Origin: an uncultured Roseobacter sp.
GTDB taxonomy: Bacteria; Pseudomonadota; Alphaproteobacteria; Rhodobacterales; Rhodobacteraceae
Assembly (NCBI GenBank): GCA_947488305.1
Contig: CANKZM010000001.1
Location: forward strand, 767,354 to 831,353
DNA: 64,000 nt
Direction: 5' to 3'
In this document: positions 41,779-51,411 of the stretch, in pieces
Layout of the letters: each line of letters opens with the position of its first letter
How positions within the stretch are numbered: the first letter of the stretch is position 1
Notes under the pieces: generated by a model
Told to the model about the DNA's origin: nothing
The model's input: only the letters and a program-made list of their open reading frames with translations
The model's database searches: none
Translations under genes and position numbers: made by a program

Positions 41779-42534
41779 ATGCTGAGCATCAAGAACCTGT
41801 CGGTCAAGCTGGAAGAAGAAGACAAGCAAATCCTGAAGGGCGTCGATTTGGAGATCGAAGCCGGCAAGGTGCATGCAATCATGGGGCCGAACGGCTCGGG
41901 TAAATCCACGCTGTCTTACGTGCTGTCCGGCAAGGATGGCTACGAAGTGACGGACGGCTCGGCCTATCTTGAGGGCGAGGACGTGCTTGAGATGGAACCC
42001 GAAGAGCGCGCGGCAGCAGGCCTTTTTCTTGCCTTCCAATACCCCGTGGAAATCCCTGGCGTCGGCAATATGACCTTCCTGCGCACAGCCGTAAACGCAC
42101 AGCGCAAGGCGCGCGGTGAAGAGGAAATGTCGGCAGCTGATTTTCTCAAAGCCATCCGCGCCAAGGCCAAAGAGCTTAAAGTCGATGCCGACATGCTAAA
42201 ACGCCCCGTCAACGTAGGCTTCTCAGGCGGGGAGAAGAAACGCAATGAAATCCTGCAGATGGCGATGCTTGAGCCAAAGATGTGCATTCTGGATGAAACC
42301 GATTCAGGTTTGGATGTGGATGCGATGAAGCTCGTGGCCGAGGGCGTGAATGCGTTGCGCAGCGAAGGGCGCGGTTTTCTGGTGATCACCCACTACCAAC
42401 GCCTGCTCGATCACATCAAACCGGACGTGGTGCACATTATGGCTGACGGCAAAATCGTGAAAACTGGTGGCCCGGATCTTGCGCTTGAAGTCGAGCACAA
42501 CGGGTATGCCGGTATCTTGTCAGAGGTGGCGTAA
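41779..42534 (+). CDS. sufC: Fe-S assembly ATPase SufC
   Basis: The product has 251 residues. It is the ABC-type ATPase of the SufBCD scaffold. Walker A is GPNGSGKST, the signature is FSGGEKKRNEI (the SufC form), and Walker B is CILDETDSGLD. Its stop overlaps the sufD ATG (TAATG). Confidence 0.97.
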   Translation: MLSIKNLSVKLEEEDKQILKGVDLEIEAGKVHAIMGPNGSGKSTLSYVLSGKDGYEVTDGSAYLEGEDVLEMEPEERAAAGLFLAFQYPVEIPGVGNMTFLRTAVNAQRKARGEEEMSAADFLKAIRAKAKELKVDADMLKRPVNVGFSGGEKKRNEILQMAMLEPKMCILDETDSGLDVDAMKLVAEGVNALRSEGRGFLVITHYQRLLDHIKPDVVHIMADGKIVKTGGPDLALEVEHNGYAGILSEVA

Positions 42535-43811
42535 TGGCCGAAGCAGCACTTCAGCAGACAGCAACGGATGCGCGGCTGGCGTCTTTGACCCTTCCGACCG
42601 GAGGATGGTCCGAGGCTGCGCGGGCAGACGCGCTTTCCCGGGTGAAATCCATGGGTCTGCCGCACCGGCGCGACGAATACTGGAAATATACCCGCCCCGA
42701 TACGCTTACTCAGGCGGATGTGATTTCGGCGGCTGTATTTGACGAAGGCACTCCAATCTTCAACGATATCGACAGCCTGAAGATCGTATTTGTAGACGGC
42801 GTCTTCGATGAAGCCGCGTCAGACGATCTGAGCCTCGAAGGTGTGTCGATTGAACGCCTTGCGACGTCACTGGCAGACATTCACTGGGCTCGTGACCTAT
42901 ACGGCGTGCTGGAAACCCGCGGTCAGACACCTGTGCAACGGCCGCTCGCTACGTTGAACACTGCCTTTGCGACCGATGGCGTGCTGTTGCATGTGACTGG
43001 CAAAGTGTCCAAGCCGATCAATCTGCAATACCAGCACAAGTCAGAGTGCTCGGATGCGTTTCTGCACCATGTTATCCGTGTCGATGCTGGCGCAGAGGTC
43101 ACCTTGCTCGAAGCGGGCCCGGCGGCAGCGCGATTCAACAAGGTCATGGAAGTAGACATCGCCGACACTGGCGTCTTCCACCACGTCCGCGCGCAAGGGC
43201 GTGATCATGAACGCCGCGCAGCGACGCATATCTTTGCGCGTCTGGGTCAGGAAAGCACTTTCAAAAGCTTCACCCTTACCAAGAACGGCGTCATGACCCG
43301 CAACGAATGCGTGATCGAACTCACAGGAGACGATGCGATTGCACATGTGGCTGGTGCCTGTGTCGGCGACGGTGACTTTCATCATGATGACACCGTTTTC
43401 ATTACACATGACGCCGTAAATTGTGAAAGTCGGCAGGTCTTCAAGAAAGTGCTGCGCAACGGTGCGACGGGCGTCTTTCAAGGCAAGATCCTCGTAAAGC
43501 CGGGCGCACAGAAAACCGACGGCTACCAAATAAGCCAATCTTTGCTTCTTGATGATGATAGTCAGTTTCTGGCCAAGCCAGAGCTTGAGATTTACGCCGA
43601 TGACGTTGCCTGTTCGCATGGCTCCACATCGGGTGCGATCGATGAGACAGCGCTTTTCTATCTGCGGTCGCGTGGTGTGCCGCAAGACCAGGCGACGGAT
43701 CTGCTGACACTGGCATTTCTTGCCGAAGCCGTCGACGAAATCGAAGATGAAGAACTCCGCACAGAGATCGTAGATCGTCTGTCAGGCTGGTTGGAGCGAC
43801 ATCGGAACTGA
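42534..43811 (+). CDS. sufD: Fe-S cluster assembly protein SufD
   Basis: The product has 425 residues, the usual SufD length. It pairs with SufB in the SufBC2D complex. The N-terminus contains GLPHRRDEYWKYTRPD, and the core has the repeated beta-helix ending in the SufBD signature (DDVACSHGSTSGAIDETALFYLRSRG read in parts, then AFLAEAVDEIEDEEL). Start and stop overlap sufC and the following YIP1 gene by one base each. Confidence 0.95.
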   Translation: MAEAALQQTATDARLASLTLPTGGWSEAARADALSRVKSMGLPHRRDEYWKYTRPDTLTQADVISAAVFDEGTPIFNDIDSLKIVFVDGVFDEAASDDLSLEGVSIERLATSLADIHWARDLYGVLETRGQTPVQRPLATLNTAFATDGVLLHVTGKVSKPINLQYQHKSECSDAFLHHVIRVDAGAEVTLLEAGPAAARFNKVMEVDIADTGVFHHVRAQGRDHERRAATHIFARLGQESTFKSFTLTKNGVMTRNECVIELTGDDAIAHVAGACVGDGDFHHDDTVFITHDAVNCESRQVFKKVLRNGATGVFQGKILVKPGAQKTDGYQISQSLLLDDDSQFLAKPELEIYADDVACSHGSTSGAIDETALFYLRSRGVPQDQATDLLTLAFLAEAVDEIEDEELRTEIVDRLSGWLERHRN

Positions 43812-44299
43812 TGGCGGTAACCCGCAACATAACCGCCACCTACAAGGGGCCCGGTCGCGTGGTGACCGGGCTTTTGGCCATGGGCCAGCGAGAAGATCGT
43901 GCCTTGGCCTATCTTATGGCCGGATGCCTTGTCGTGTTTGTAGCTCAGATGCCCAAATTGGCGCGTCAGGCACACCTCACGGGGGAAGATTTGAACATGT
44001 TGATGGGCGCGACGCTGATGGCGTGGTTGTTCATTGCACCACTGGCTCTCTACTGCGTTGCAGGCCTTAGCCACCTTGTTGCGAAGCTCTTCAAGGGCAG
44101 GGGAACCGGATATGGCGCGCGTCTGGCATTGTTCTGGGCATTGCTCGCTTCTTCACCCTTGATGCTGTTAAACGGGTTGGTTGCGGGATTCATCGGGCCC
44201 GGTATTGAACTGCAGATCGTTGGCATTTTGTGGTTTGCAATCTTCATGTGGTTCTGGTTTGGCGGGCTCTACGCAGCCGAACGGGCAGGAACCGAATGA
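43811..44299 (+). CDS. YIP1-family membrane protein (first of two)
   Basis: The product has 162 residues with four predicted membrane helices and resembles the bacterial YIP1 domain, which is an integral membrane bundle without known enzyme activity. It starts at the last base of the sufD stop and overlaps the next ATG by four bases. Its function in cluster assembly, if any, is unknown. Confidence 0.72.
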   Translation: MAVTRNITATYKGPGRVVTGLLAMGQREDRALAYLMAGCLVVFVAQMPKLARQAHLTGEDLNMLMGATLMAWLFIAPLALYCVAGLSHLVAKLFKGRGTGYGARLALFWALLASSPLMLLNGLVAGFIGPGIELQIVGILWFAIFMWFWFGGLYAAERAGTE

Positions 44300-44889
44300 C
44301 CCAGACTACGAATTTTCCGCAACTCGCGCTTTTGACATTACGAGACCCGACGTCCGCCGCCTCGGTCATACTGGGCTGGAACTTGTCAAAAGAAGCGGTC
44401 TGGACAGCGATTGCGCTGGTAAGCGTCGTGATCACGATGCTCTCCACCCTCTCCAACATGATTTTTCCGGTGCCCGCACCGCTCAACGCCATCGTCGGTA
44501 ACCCGTTCGTCTATTTTGCCGTCGCTTTCGGCGGGTTCCTGGCTACCGTCTACGCAATATTCTGGGCGGGTCGCATGCTGGGCGGTCGTGGCGCTATCGA
44601 TGATCTGATGGTGTTACTGCTCTGGCTGCAAGCGCTGAGGGCCGCGGCACAGATCGCGATCTTGCTTTGTTTGATTATCGCTCCGGTGATGGCCAGCTTT
44701 CTGGTGCTCTTTGTTGCGGTTGCCACGCTTTGGGTGTTTGTTCAGTTCATTAGTGTCGGCTTGCAGTTGAATTCCCTTTTGCGCGCTATTGTCGTTCTCA
44801 TAATCGGGGCCGCTGTTTTGATCGCAGGTCTGAGCTTTTTGTTGTCCCTGGTTGGATTCTCTGCCGTTGGAGCGCCATTTGATGTTTGA
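44296..44889 (+). CDS. YIP1-family membrane protein (second of two)
   Basis: The product is 197 residues from the ATG at 44296, overlapping the previous stop; longer in-frame starts inside the previous gene are unlikely. It has about five membrane helices. The tandem with the preceding YIP1 gene suggests the two proteins form a heteromeric membrane unit. Its last codons overlap the sufS ATG by eight bases. Confidence 0.72.
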   Translation: MTQTTNFPQLALLTLRDPTSAASVILGWNLSKEAVWTAIALVSVVITMLSTLSNMIFPVPAPLNAIVGNPFVYFAVAFGGFLATVYAIFWAGRMLGGRGAIDDLMVLLLWLQALRAAAQIAILLCLIIAPVMASFLVLFVAVATLWVFVQFISVGLQLNSLLRAIVVLIIGAAVLIAGLSFLLSLVGFSAVGAPFDV

Positions 44890-46102
44890 TGTAGAAACCA
44901 TCCGAAAGGATTTTCCGATCCTGAGCCGGCAGGTGAACGGCAAGCCACTGGTCTACCTCGACAACGGCGCATCTGCACAGAAACCACAGGTCGTAATTGA
45001 CGCCATCACGCAGGCTTATTCGCAGGAATACGCCAATGTGCATCGGGGTCTGCATTTCCTGTCGAATCTCGCCACCGACAAATACGAAAGCGTGCGTGGT
45101 GTAATCGCAAGGTTCCTGAACGCCGGGTCCGAAGATGAGATTGTGCTCAATTCCGGCACCACTGAAGGTATCAACATGGTCGCTTATAGCTGGGCCATGC
45201 CACGCTTTGAGGCAGGTGACGAGATTATTCTCTCTGTGATGGAGCACCATGCAAACATCGTTCCCTGGCATTTTCTACGGGAACGCCAGGGGGTAGTGTT
45301 GAAATGGGTAGATGTTGACAGCACCGGCGCGCTCGACCCACAGGCGGTAATTGATGCGATTGGTCCCAAAACGAAGCTGATTGCGGTCACTCATCTGTCC
45401 AATGTCCTTGGCACCCGGGTTGACGTGAAGACCATCACGCAAGAAGCACATGCACGTGGCGTGCCCGTGCTGTTAGACGGCTCGCAAGCGGCGGTTCATC
45501 AACCGGTCGATGTTCAGGACATTGGGTGCGATTTTTATGCGATCACCGGGCATAAACTATATGGCCCGTCAGGGTCTGGCGCGATTTACGTCAAGCAAAG
45601 CCGAATGGAAGAGATGCGCCCCTTTATAGGTGGCGGAGACATGATCAAGGAAGTCTCCAAAGAGGCTGTCATCTACAATGACCCGCCAATGAAATTCGAA
45701 GCTGGCACACCAGGGATCGTGCAGACGATCGGCCTGGGCGCGGCACTGGAATATATGATGGGTTTGGGCATGGAGAATATCTCCGCCTACGAAGACATGC
45801 TCCGCGACTACACAGTAAACCGACTGTCCGGGCTGAACTGGTTGCAGATGCAGGGCACAACGCCTGACAAGGGCGCGATTTTCAGCTTTACACTGGACGG
45901 AGCCGCACACGCTCATGACATCTCCACCATCCTTGACAAAAAGGGGGTCGCAGTTCGCGCCGGGCAACACTGCGTCGGCCCGTTGATGGAGCATATGGGG
46001 CTGACCGCGACTTGCCGGGCGTCCTTCGGGCTTTACAACACCAAGGGAGAGGTCGACGTACTGGTTGACGCACTCGAACTTGCGCACGATCTTTTTGCCT
46101 GA
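44882..46102 (+). CDS. sufS: Cysteine desulfurase SufS
   Basis: The product has 406 residues, typical of SufS (group II). The PLP lysine is in AITGHKLYGPSG and the active cysteine in RAGQHCVGPLM. It supplies sulfur for SufBC2D. The ATG at 44882 lies inside the end of the preceding gene. It is the last gene of the operon visible here: the sufT and sufA genes that often follow sufS in relatives are not in this window, and no sufE is seen. Confidence 0.95.
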   Translation: MFDVETIRKDFPILSRQVNGKPLVYLDNGASAQKPQVVIDAITQAYSQEYANVHRGLHFLSNLATDKYESVRGVIARFLNAGSEDEIVLNSGTTEGINMVAYSWAMPRFEAGDEIILSVMEHHANIVPWHFLRERQGVVLKWVDVDSTGALDPQAVIDAIGPKTKLIAVTHLSNVLGTRVDVKTITQEAHARGVPVLLDGSQAAVHQPVDVQDIGCDFYAITGHKLYGPSGSGAIYVKQSRMEEMRPFIGGGDMIKEVSKEAVIYNDPPMKFEAGTPGIVQTIGLGAALEYMMGLGMENISAYEDMLRDYTVNRLSGLNWLQMQGTTPDKGAIFSFTLDGAAHAHDISTILDKKGVAVRAGQHCVGPLMEHMGLTATCRASFGLYNTKGEVDVLVDALELAHDLFA

Positions 46103-46159
46103 GAAGAGCCGTTTTTTGAAGTTGCAGGGCAGGGTGGTGCAGTCTATACCGCGCAACGT

Positions 46160-46236
<77 letters not shown>

Positions 46237-47041
46237 TCAAATCTCAAGTTCTAAGCGGTCATGTAAGACCCTGAATGTCGTCGTAGTTTTTTTGCGGCTC
46301 GAAACTTTAGGGCATTAGGTAAAGGTGCCGCAATTCCGAATTTCAAAACAATGCGTCGATCCTCTATGCAAAAGTTTCCAAACTTTACAGCGGCTTGTGA
46401 TGACAGACACAGCGGTTCGAAAGTGTCTTAGGCTCAGGTTGCCCCCGTTCGAATATGTCACGTTCCTCTCATGAGTGTTTGCGGATTTACTGATCTTCGT
46501 CCTACCTCTGTCAATAAACTCCTTGTTGGCGCTGCCGATGGTGTATGAAAGGGCCGCTAGTGCCGCCTTTGAACGTCAGTCGCCAGATTATTCGAGCGAC
46601 ATGAGTGAGCTGGAAATGCGTATGCGACGACAGATTGCGCGGCGATAAATGCGTTCTATTTGCGGCTTCGAAACCTACTCCAAGATTTCAAGGCCGAAGT
46701 GACGACGCGAAGGCCGTTTTGTTCTTTTTTCAAAACACACTTCGGGAAAGCCTTCTTGGTTATGTTCGCGGCCACCCGCAGGATTGCCTGTTGAGCAGAC
46801 CTCATTTGCAAGAAACTAAAATTCTGCTCGACCCCGGCGAACGCGTTAACGTTGAGAGGTGAATTCATTGAACCTGTAAGCGGATTTGATTTGGCACTCG
46901 TTTGCGTCTTGAAAGTGTTCGTCAAGAATTCGTATTCGATTTTTTCATATAAATTAGGTACTTATATGCTTTCCAGAAAATCGCCGGGTAATCGAGCTTT
47001 CTTCTTGTAATTCCTCACTGAGCACCGCTATACCGATCAGC
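46237..47041. other. Gene-poor region between tRNA-Arg and tRNA-Ser
   Basis: 805 bases without a convincing gene. Composition is lower in GC than the suf operon. An open frame at 46538-46648 would encode a 36-residue peptide with an acidic middle and the basic end MRMRRQIARR, but it has no clear ribosome site. Other frames on both strands look random. The region may be an old insertion scar between two tRNA genes. Confidence 0.45.
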
Positions 47042-47131
47042 GGAGACGTGGCCGAGTGGTCGAAGGCGCTCCCCTGCTAAGGGAGTAGGCGAGAAATCGT
47101 CTCGAGGGTTCGAATCCCTTCGTCTCCGCCA
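47042..47131 (+). tRNA. tRNA-Ser (anticodon GCT), probable integration site
   Basis: A 90-base class II tRNA with acceptor stem GGAGACG/CGTCTCC, anticodon stem CTCCC/GGGAG around CTGCTAA (anticodon GCT), a long variable arm, T-arm GAGGGTTCGAATCCCTT and CCA end. A P4-type integrase gene starts 148 bases beyond it, the usual arrangement for an element inserted into the 3' end of a tRNA. Confidence 0.97.
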
Positions 47132-47279
47132 TTTAACAACGCTATTGACTGAAGCTCATCCGCCTTGAGTGGTGTTTTTAATTGTTTTTCAAACTGTTGG
47201 TGTTTCCGTTGGATGGACTTGAATTCTTCCTGATCGCATGTGATATTGCTCATCGAGTGGTATGTAATGTGGTACATCT

Positions 47280-48467
47280 ATGCCCATATCTGGAAAGCTT
47301 ACAAAGAAGCTCGTTGAGAATCTCGCGCCGGGTCGGCACGGAGATGGGAATGGGTTGTACTTGGTTGTGGATCCCTCGGGCGCGCGGCGGTGGATTGTTC
47401 GGGTTGTGGTTAAGGGTCAGAAGAACCGCAAAGGCGGGCCGCTTCGGACGGATTTTGGGCTGGGCGGTGCGGACATCGTGCCGTTGCCACAGGCGCGTGA
47501 GCGGGCGCTGGCTTATCGGCGTTTGGCGAAGCAGGGGCTCAATCCTCGGTTCAATGCGCAGAAGGAAGTGCCCACGTTCGAAGAGGTCGCCCGGCAGGTG
47601 CATTTCGAGCGACTGCCCACCTGGAAGAACGTCAAGCACGGCCAGCAATGGCTGAACACTCTGCGCGACTACGCCTTTCCGAAGATCGGGCGCATGCCCA
47701 TCGATAGAATCGGCCAACCCGAGGTGATGATGTGCCTCAGCCCGATTTGGACGGAGAAGCACGAGACCGCCAAGCGCTTGGCGCAGAGGATCAAGACTGT
47801 CCTAGATGTGGCGCGCTCCAAAGGACTTCGCTCAGGCGAGAACCCAGTGGCGGCGATCAAGGAGGCGGGGGCGCTGCCCAAGGTCAAGGCGCGGCCGGTC
47901 CATCACAAGGCAATGCATTGGAAAGACGTGCCGGGGTTCTATGCAGTCTTGAGCACGAAGACCGCCATGGCTGCGAAGGCACTGATGTTTACTTGCCTGA
48001 CCGGTGCACGTACCGGCGAGGTGCTTGGTATGCGCTGGGCGGAGATTGATTGGGAGGCGGGCGTTTGGACTTGTCCACCCGATCGCATGAAGACGAGTGA
48101 AGTGCACAGGGTGCCGCTGACGGCGGCGATGACCAGCATTCTGGAACCTCTGCGCGCCCTGCAGTCTGATTTCGTATTCGAAGGACAAAAACGTCACCAG
48201 CCGCTGTCGAATATGTCGATGCTGATGCTCCTGCGTCGCATGAAAATCGAGGGTGTCACGGTGCACGGTTTCCGCTCGACTTTTCGCGACTGGGCGGCCG
48301 AAGTGGCCGGTGCGCCCCGCGAAGTGGCTGAGATGTCGCTCGCCCACAAGGTCGGCTCCGATGTCGAGCGGGCCTATGCAAGATCGGATTTGCTGGACCG
48401 CAGGCGCGCCTTGATGGAGGCGTGGTCGGAGTTTGTGACGAGCGCTGGGCGAGGAGAGCACGGCTGA
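47280..48467 (+). CDS. P4-type tyrosine integrase (DUF4102 N-terminus)
   Basis: The product has 395 residues. The N-terminal DUF4102-like arm-binding domain includes GRHGDGNGLYLVVDPSGARRW. The catalytic domain has the tyrosine recombinase residues: Arg in CLTGARTGEVLG, HGFRSTFRDW (His-x-x-Arg), the second His in SLAHKVG and the nucleophile Tyr in VERAYARSDL. It would catalyse insertion and excision at the neighbouring tRNA-Ser. The start and a good fit of motifs suggest it is intact. Confidence 0.93.
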   Translation: MPISGKLTKKLVENLAPGRHGDGNGLYLVVDPSGARRWIVRVVVKGQKNRKGGPLRTDFGLGGADIVPLPQARERALAYRRLAKQGLNPRFNAQKEVPTFEEVARQVHFERLPTWKNVKHGQQWLNTLRDYAFPKIGRMPIDRIGQPEVMMCLSPIWTEKHETAKRLAQRIKTVLDVARSKGLRSGENPVAAIKEAGALPKVKARPVHHKAMHWKDVPGFYAVLSTKTAMAAKALMFTCLTGARTGEVLGMRWAEIDWEAGVWTCPPDRMKTSEVHRVPLTAAMTSILEPLRALQSDFVFEGQKRHQPLSNMSMLMLLRRMKIEGVTVHGFRSTFRDWAAEVAGAPREVAEMSLAHKVGSDVERAYARSDLLDRRRALMEAWSEFVTSAGRGEHG

Positions 48468-49358
48468 ATGTTTGCTCCAGAAGGCTACACTCCGCTCTCA
48501 AGTCTTTGGTGTATGTTTGAGGAACGGTATCTCAAGTGGTGCTGCGCTCGTGCCTGCGAGTTCTACACTGCCGAACAATTCAGTCTTGATGATCACTTCG
48601 GCTCACCAAGGGACCTCTGCGAGGACCTGTTTCTAGAATCATTTTCGGAGTTGCGCGTCACGCTTTGCACAAGCGAAGGCTCTGTTCTGGACATAGATGC
48701 AAGTTTGTCCGGAACAAACGCCAAGCTCTTCCAGAAGGCGGCAGTGATGGAAAGCTTTAGCATTGCCATGTTCGAGGATGAGGCTGGTCCTCAAAACGAA
48801 TGGCTCATCCGAATGGGATCGCCACAATTTCGGCAGGCTGGTCATACCGATGGTGAGGTCAAAGACTGGATCACAGAATATGCCGCGCTTGTTGAACGCG
48901 AGGCTGATTTTTACGCCGTGAACATACCGTTTCACACATTACCTTATCTATTCGAACGGCAGTCCTACGTGATCGCCCGCCACTTCCCACCCTGGTCCAA
49001 GGACATGTGGGATGATCATTATGAGCGCAACTTACCTGAGCATTGTCGGGGCGCGTCCATTTGTTTGAAGGAGGTTTTGGCAAGGCGCTGGCAGGACAGC
49101 CTGAGCGAAGCTGCATTGCGCAATGGTCTTCGGCGTCTGATCCATAGTGTGAGTTTGGAAGACAGTTCGCAATCACGGCGGAAGGGTGGCAGGCCGTCTA
49201 TAGCAGAGGAAGCCGCTAGGCTCATAAAGCTTTCCGAGAAGGAGCTCGAAGGGAAAACTGCCAAAGAAAAACTGCGTTTCTTGGAGCAAAACCATGGTCT
49301 CAAAATTGGACAGACCACGTTGCGCAAAGCATGTCGCAAGCTGCACGACGGCACATGA
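48468..49358 (+). CDS. Unknown protein downstream of integrase
   Basis: The product has 296 residues and is not recognised. The N-terminal 180 residues contain several cysteines and tryptophans without a known motif; the C-terminal 60 are basic with KGGRPSIAEEAARLIKL and a possible helix-turn-helix (KLRFLEQNHGLKIGQTTLRKACRKL read in parts). The ATG follows the integrase stop directly, so it is translated with the integrase and probably serves the element, perhaps as a DNA-binding factor. Confidence 0.6.
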   Translation: MFAPEGYTPLSSLWCMFEERYLKWCCARACEFYTAEQFSLDDHFGSPRDLCEDLFLESFSELRVTLCTSEGSVLDIDASLSGTNAKLFQKAAVMESFSIAMFEDEAGPQNEWLIRMGSPQFRQAGHTDGEVKDWITEYAALVEREADFYAVNIPFHTLPYLFERQSYVIARHFPPWSKDMWDDHYERNLPEHCRGASICLKEVLARRWQDSLSEAALRNGLRRLIHSVSLEDSSQSRRKGGRPSIAEEAARLIKLSEKELEGKTAKEKLRFLEQNHGLKIGQTTLRKACRKLHDGT

Positions 49359-49400
49359 GCGCCAAACCCATTTTTATGAATCATAAGGAGGGCGCGCTGC

Positions 49401-49480
49401 GTCGTAAACTTCGTCGAAAGTCACCATAAACCCCGTCGTAAACCCATCGTAAACCTCGTGACAGTTTGCGAAGTTTACGC
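49401..49480. repeat. CGTAAAC repeat cluster upstream of AlpA-like gene
   Basis: Four direct copies of a ten-base unit (consensus RTCGTAAACC) lie at 49401-49410, 49423-49432 (one or two changes), 49435-49444 and 49446-49455, and an inverted copy (GTTTACG) at 49474-49480. The spacing of about 11-12 bases in the later copies suits binding on one face of the helix. They lie before an excisionase-like gene and may be arm sites or an autoregulatory operator. Confidence 0.55.
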
Positions 49481-49546
49481 ACTCTGCACAACCACGGCAT
49501 CCTACGACATCCTCCATAGCCAAAGAGCAGCCAAGGAGAACATTTG

Positions 49547-49750
49547 ATGCCTGACATCTTCGAAAATGACCGAAACTACGTCCTGGGGGATCCCGAGCTT
49601 GAGATCCTTGGTGACCGCCAAAAGCTTGCGCGGTGGCGTCACATTAACGTAGGTCCTCCCTATTACAAGCTGGGTCGTAAAGTCATCTACCGCGGATCTG
49701 ATCTCAACGCCTGGGCTGCAAAGCATCGTAAAGATCCGAGCGCACTTTAG
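49547..49750 (+). CDS. AlpA/excisionase-like DNA-binding protein
   Basis: The product has about 67 residues with the MerR-like helix-turn-helix pattern of AlpA/excisionases: a segment near LARWRHINVGPPYYKLGRKVIYRGSDLNAW (read in parts) resembling the wing and recognition helix. Such proteins set the direction of integrase recombination or activate integrase genes. AAGGAGA precedes the start. It is preceded by a CGTAAAC repeat cluster and followed by a second recombinase gene. Confidence 0.72.
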   Translation: MPDIFENDRNYVLGDPELEILGDRQKLARWRHINVGPPYYKLGRKVIYRGSDLNAWAAKHRKDPSAL

Positions 49751-49840
49751 GCCCGGCTGCTCAGCCCTCCCGCTCACCCGAAATTGCAAACTGGTTTACA
49801 GATCTCGGCAAGACCGCCGGGGTTGGGAAGGTGCGGAGAT

Positions 49841-51394
49841 ATGTCCCGTTCCTACAAAGGCATTCGCGCAAAAAAAGACCAGGTCTATTCCGTCGAAGAT
49901 CTGATGCGATTGTTTGACGTGACGCGGAACACAATCAGCAACTGGATCAAAGAAGGTTTGGTGGCTTCCGACAGCTGTAAACCGTATGTGTTTCGCGGCG
50001 CCGCAGTCCAAGATTTCCACCAAAGGCGGCGCGAGCGAAGACATGCTTCGCTCAAACCATGTGAATTCTATTGCTTCACCTGCAAAGTACCTGTGGCACC
50101 GATCGAGTTGCACCGTGAACCGTTAACAACAACATCCGGCGCGCTGGCTCTGCGAGCAACGTGCCCGAGGTGCAAAAGGACCGTCACAAAGTTCGGAAAT
50201 CTGGGAGATCTGGACGCCGATAGGTCCAAAGGCGTTACAAATACCACCGGGGACCAGACAGACGAAGGAGTATCTAAGGCGCCCGGTGAAATTTGGATTC
50301 GGGACACCAAAAATGATCGCACAATTTACGCATGGCAGATTAGTGCGGGCCGTTTCGCCGATGTGACCATTGATGCCCACCTGCGCGCTATTCGTTTTCT
50401 GGAAGATGTTCTCCGGGGGAAGTCCTTCACGGCATTGACCACGGAGAATATCAACGCAGTGCGATCCGAGTTGAAATTACAGATCTCTGGCGCTCACGAC
50501 GCGCCGAAGTCGCGCTCAAGTGTCAGTCACACCGCATCCCACATTCGCAAGTTTCTTGAGTGGCTCCTCAAGCAAGACTTTGCCTCGGACCTTCCCGGCG
50601 ATCTGCCAGATTATATCGAGCTACCAAAGGCTGCGTATGCTCAATGCCTGCCGCGGCCTCCCAAAGCGTACCCTATTATTGAGGACGCCGAAGATCTGCT
50701 GGAAAGGATGTCTTCAAGAAACCTTTCACAGAAAAGGGACCGCGCGATGTTTGCGCTCGCTTTTCTAGGTGCGCTTCGTGCAGACACGCTTGTTTCACTC
50801 CGGATGAAGCATCTGTGCGTCGGGGAAAGGTTAATCATCCAGGATGGCACCGTCTCGCGCACGAAAAACGGCAAAAGCCTCGAGATTTGGTGGTTTCCGA
50901 TTCCGGAGGCCTTCTCGGAAGAGGTGATCGCGTGGGAAGCGGTCTTGCGAGACCTTGGCTTCCACGACGACGATCCTCTGTTCCCGGATCTGAAGTACCT
51001 CTTGAACGGCTATCGCAGAAAGCACCCAACGGCGCCTCCAATCGATCCCATGAAGACGAAAACCGCTGTGAACAGAGCATTCAAGGTTGCCAGCAGCGGC
51101 TCCAAAACCCAATATACGCCACATTCGGCCAAGCATTCTATTGCCGCAGAAAGAGATCGTCGGCACCTCACGGCACTCGAACGCAAAGCCTGGTCAGAAA
51201 ACATGGGTCACGACACAGAACAGATCACTGACCGACATTACGGCAAGCTCTCGAGCGAAGAGCGGAGGCGTGCTATGGCAGGTATTGGGGAGGGTACCGA
51301 TGAAGTGACGATACTTGAGAATTTTACAGATGAAGAACTGGGGGCGTGTTTTCGAGAGTTACTCGCACGCCGCACTACACCGGGAAAAGACTAG
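49841..51394 (+). CDS. Tyrosine recombinase with N-terminal HTH and zinc-finger-like region
   Basis: The product has about 517 residues from the ATG at 49841. It begins with a helix-turn-helix (YSVEDLMRLFDVTRNTISNWI). Two CxxC pairs (CFTC at about residue 80, CPRC about 36 residues later) suggest a zinc finger. The C-terminal half is a tyrosine recombinase: Arg in LGALRADTLVSL, box II PHSAKHS, GH in ENMGHDTEQ and Tyr in DRHYGKLS. The box II arginine is replaced by lysine (HSAK for HxxR), which may lower or alter activity. It resembles recombinases encoded on mobile elements. Confidence 0.85.
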   Translation: MSRSYKGIRAKKDQVYSVEDLMRLFDVTRNTISNWIKEGLVASDSCKPYVFRGAAVQDFHQRRRERRHASLKPCEFYCFTCKVPVAPIELHREPLTTTSGALALRATCPRCKRTVTKFGNLGDLDADRSKGVTNTTGDQTDEGVSKAPGEIWIRDTKNDRTIYAWQISAGRFADVTIDAHLRAIRFLEDVLRGKSFTALTTENINAVRSELKLQISGAHDAPKSRSSVSHTASHIRKFLEWLLKQDFASDLPGDLPDYIELPKAAYAQCLPRPPKAYPIIEDAEDLLERMSSRNLSQKRDRAMFALAFLGALRADTLVSLRMKHLCVGERLIIQDGTVSRTKNGKSLEIWWFPIPEAFSEEVIAWEAVLRDLGFHDDDPLFPDLKYLLNGYRRKHPTAPPIDPMKTKTAVNRAFKVASSGSKTQYTPHSAKHSIAAERDRRHLTALERKAWSENMGHDTEQITDRHYGKLSSEERRRAMAGIGEGTDEVTILENFTDEELGACFRELLARRTTPGKD

Positions 51395-51411
51395 TTGAAG
51401 CTAAGGGCGGA

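Noticed and set aside
46538..46648. Possible 36-residue peptide gene between the tRNA genes
   Set aside because: No ribosome site and no homologue recognised. It is mentioned in the gap entry only.
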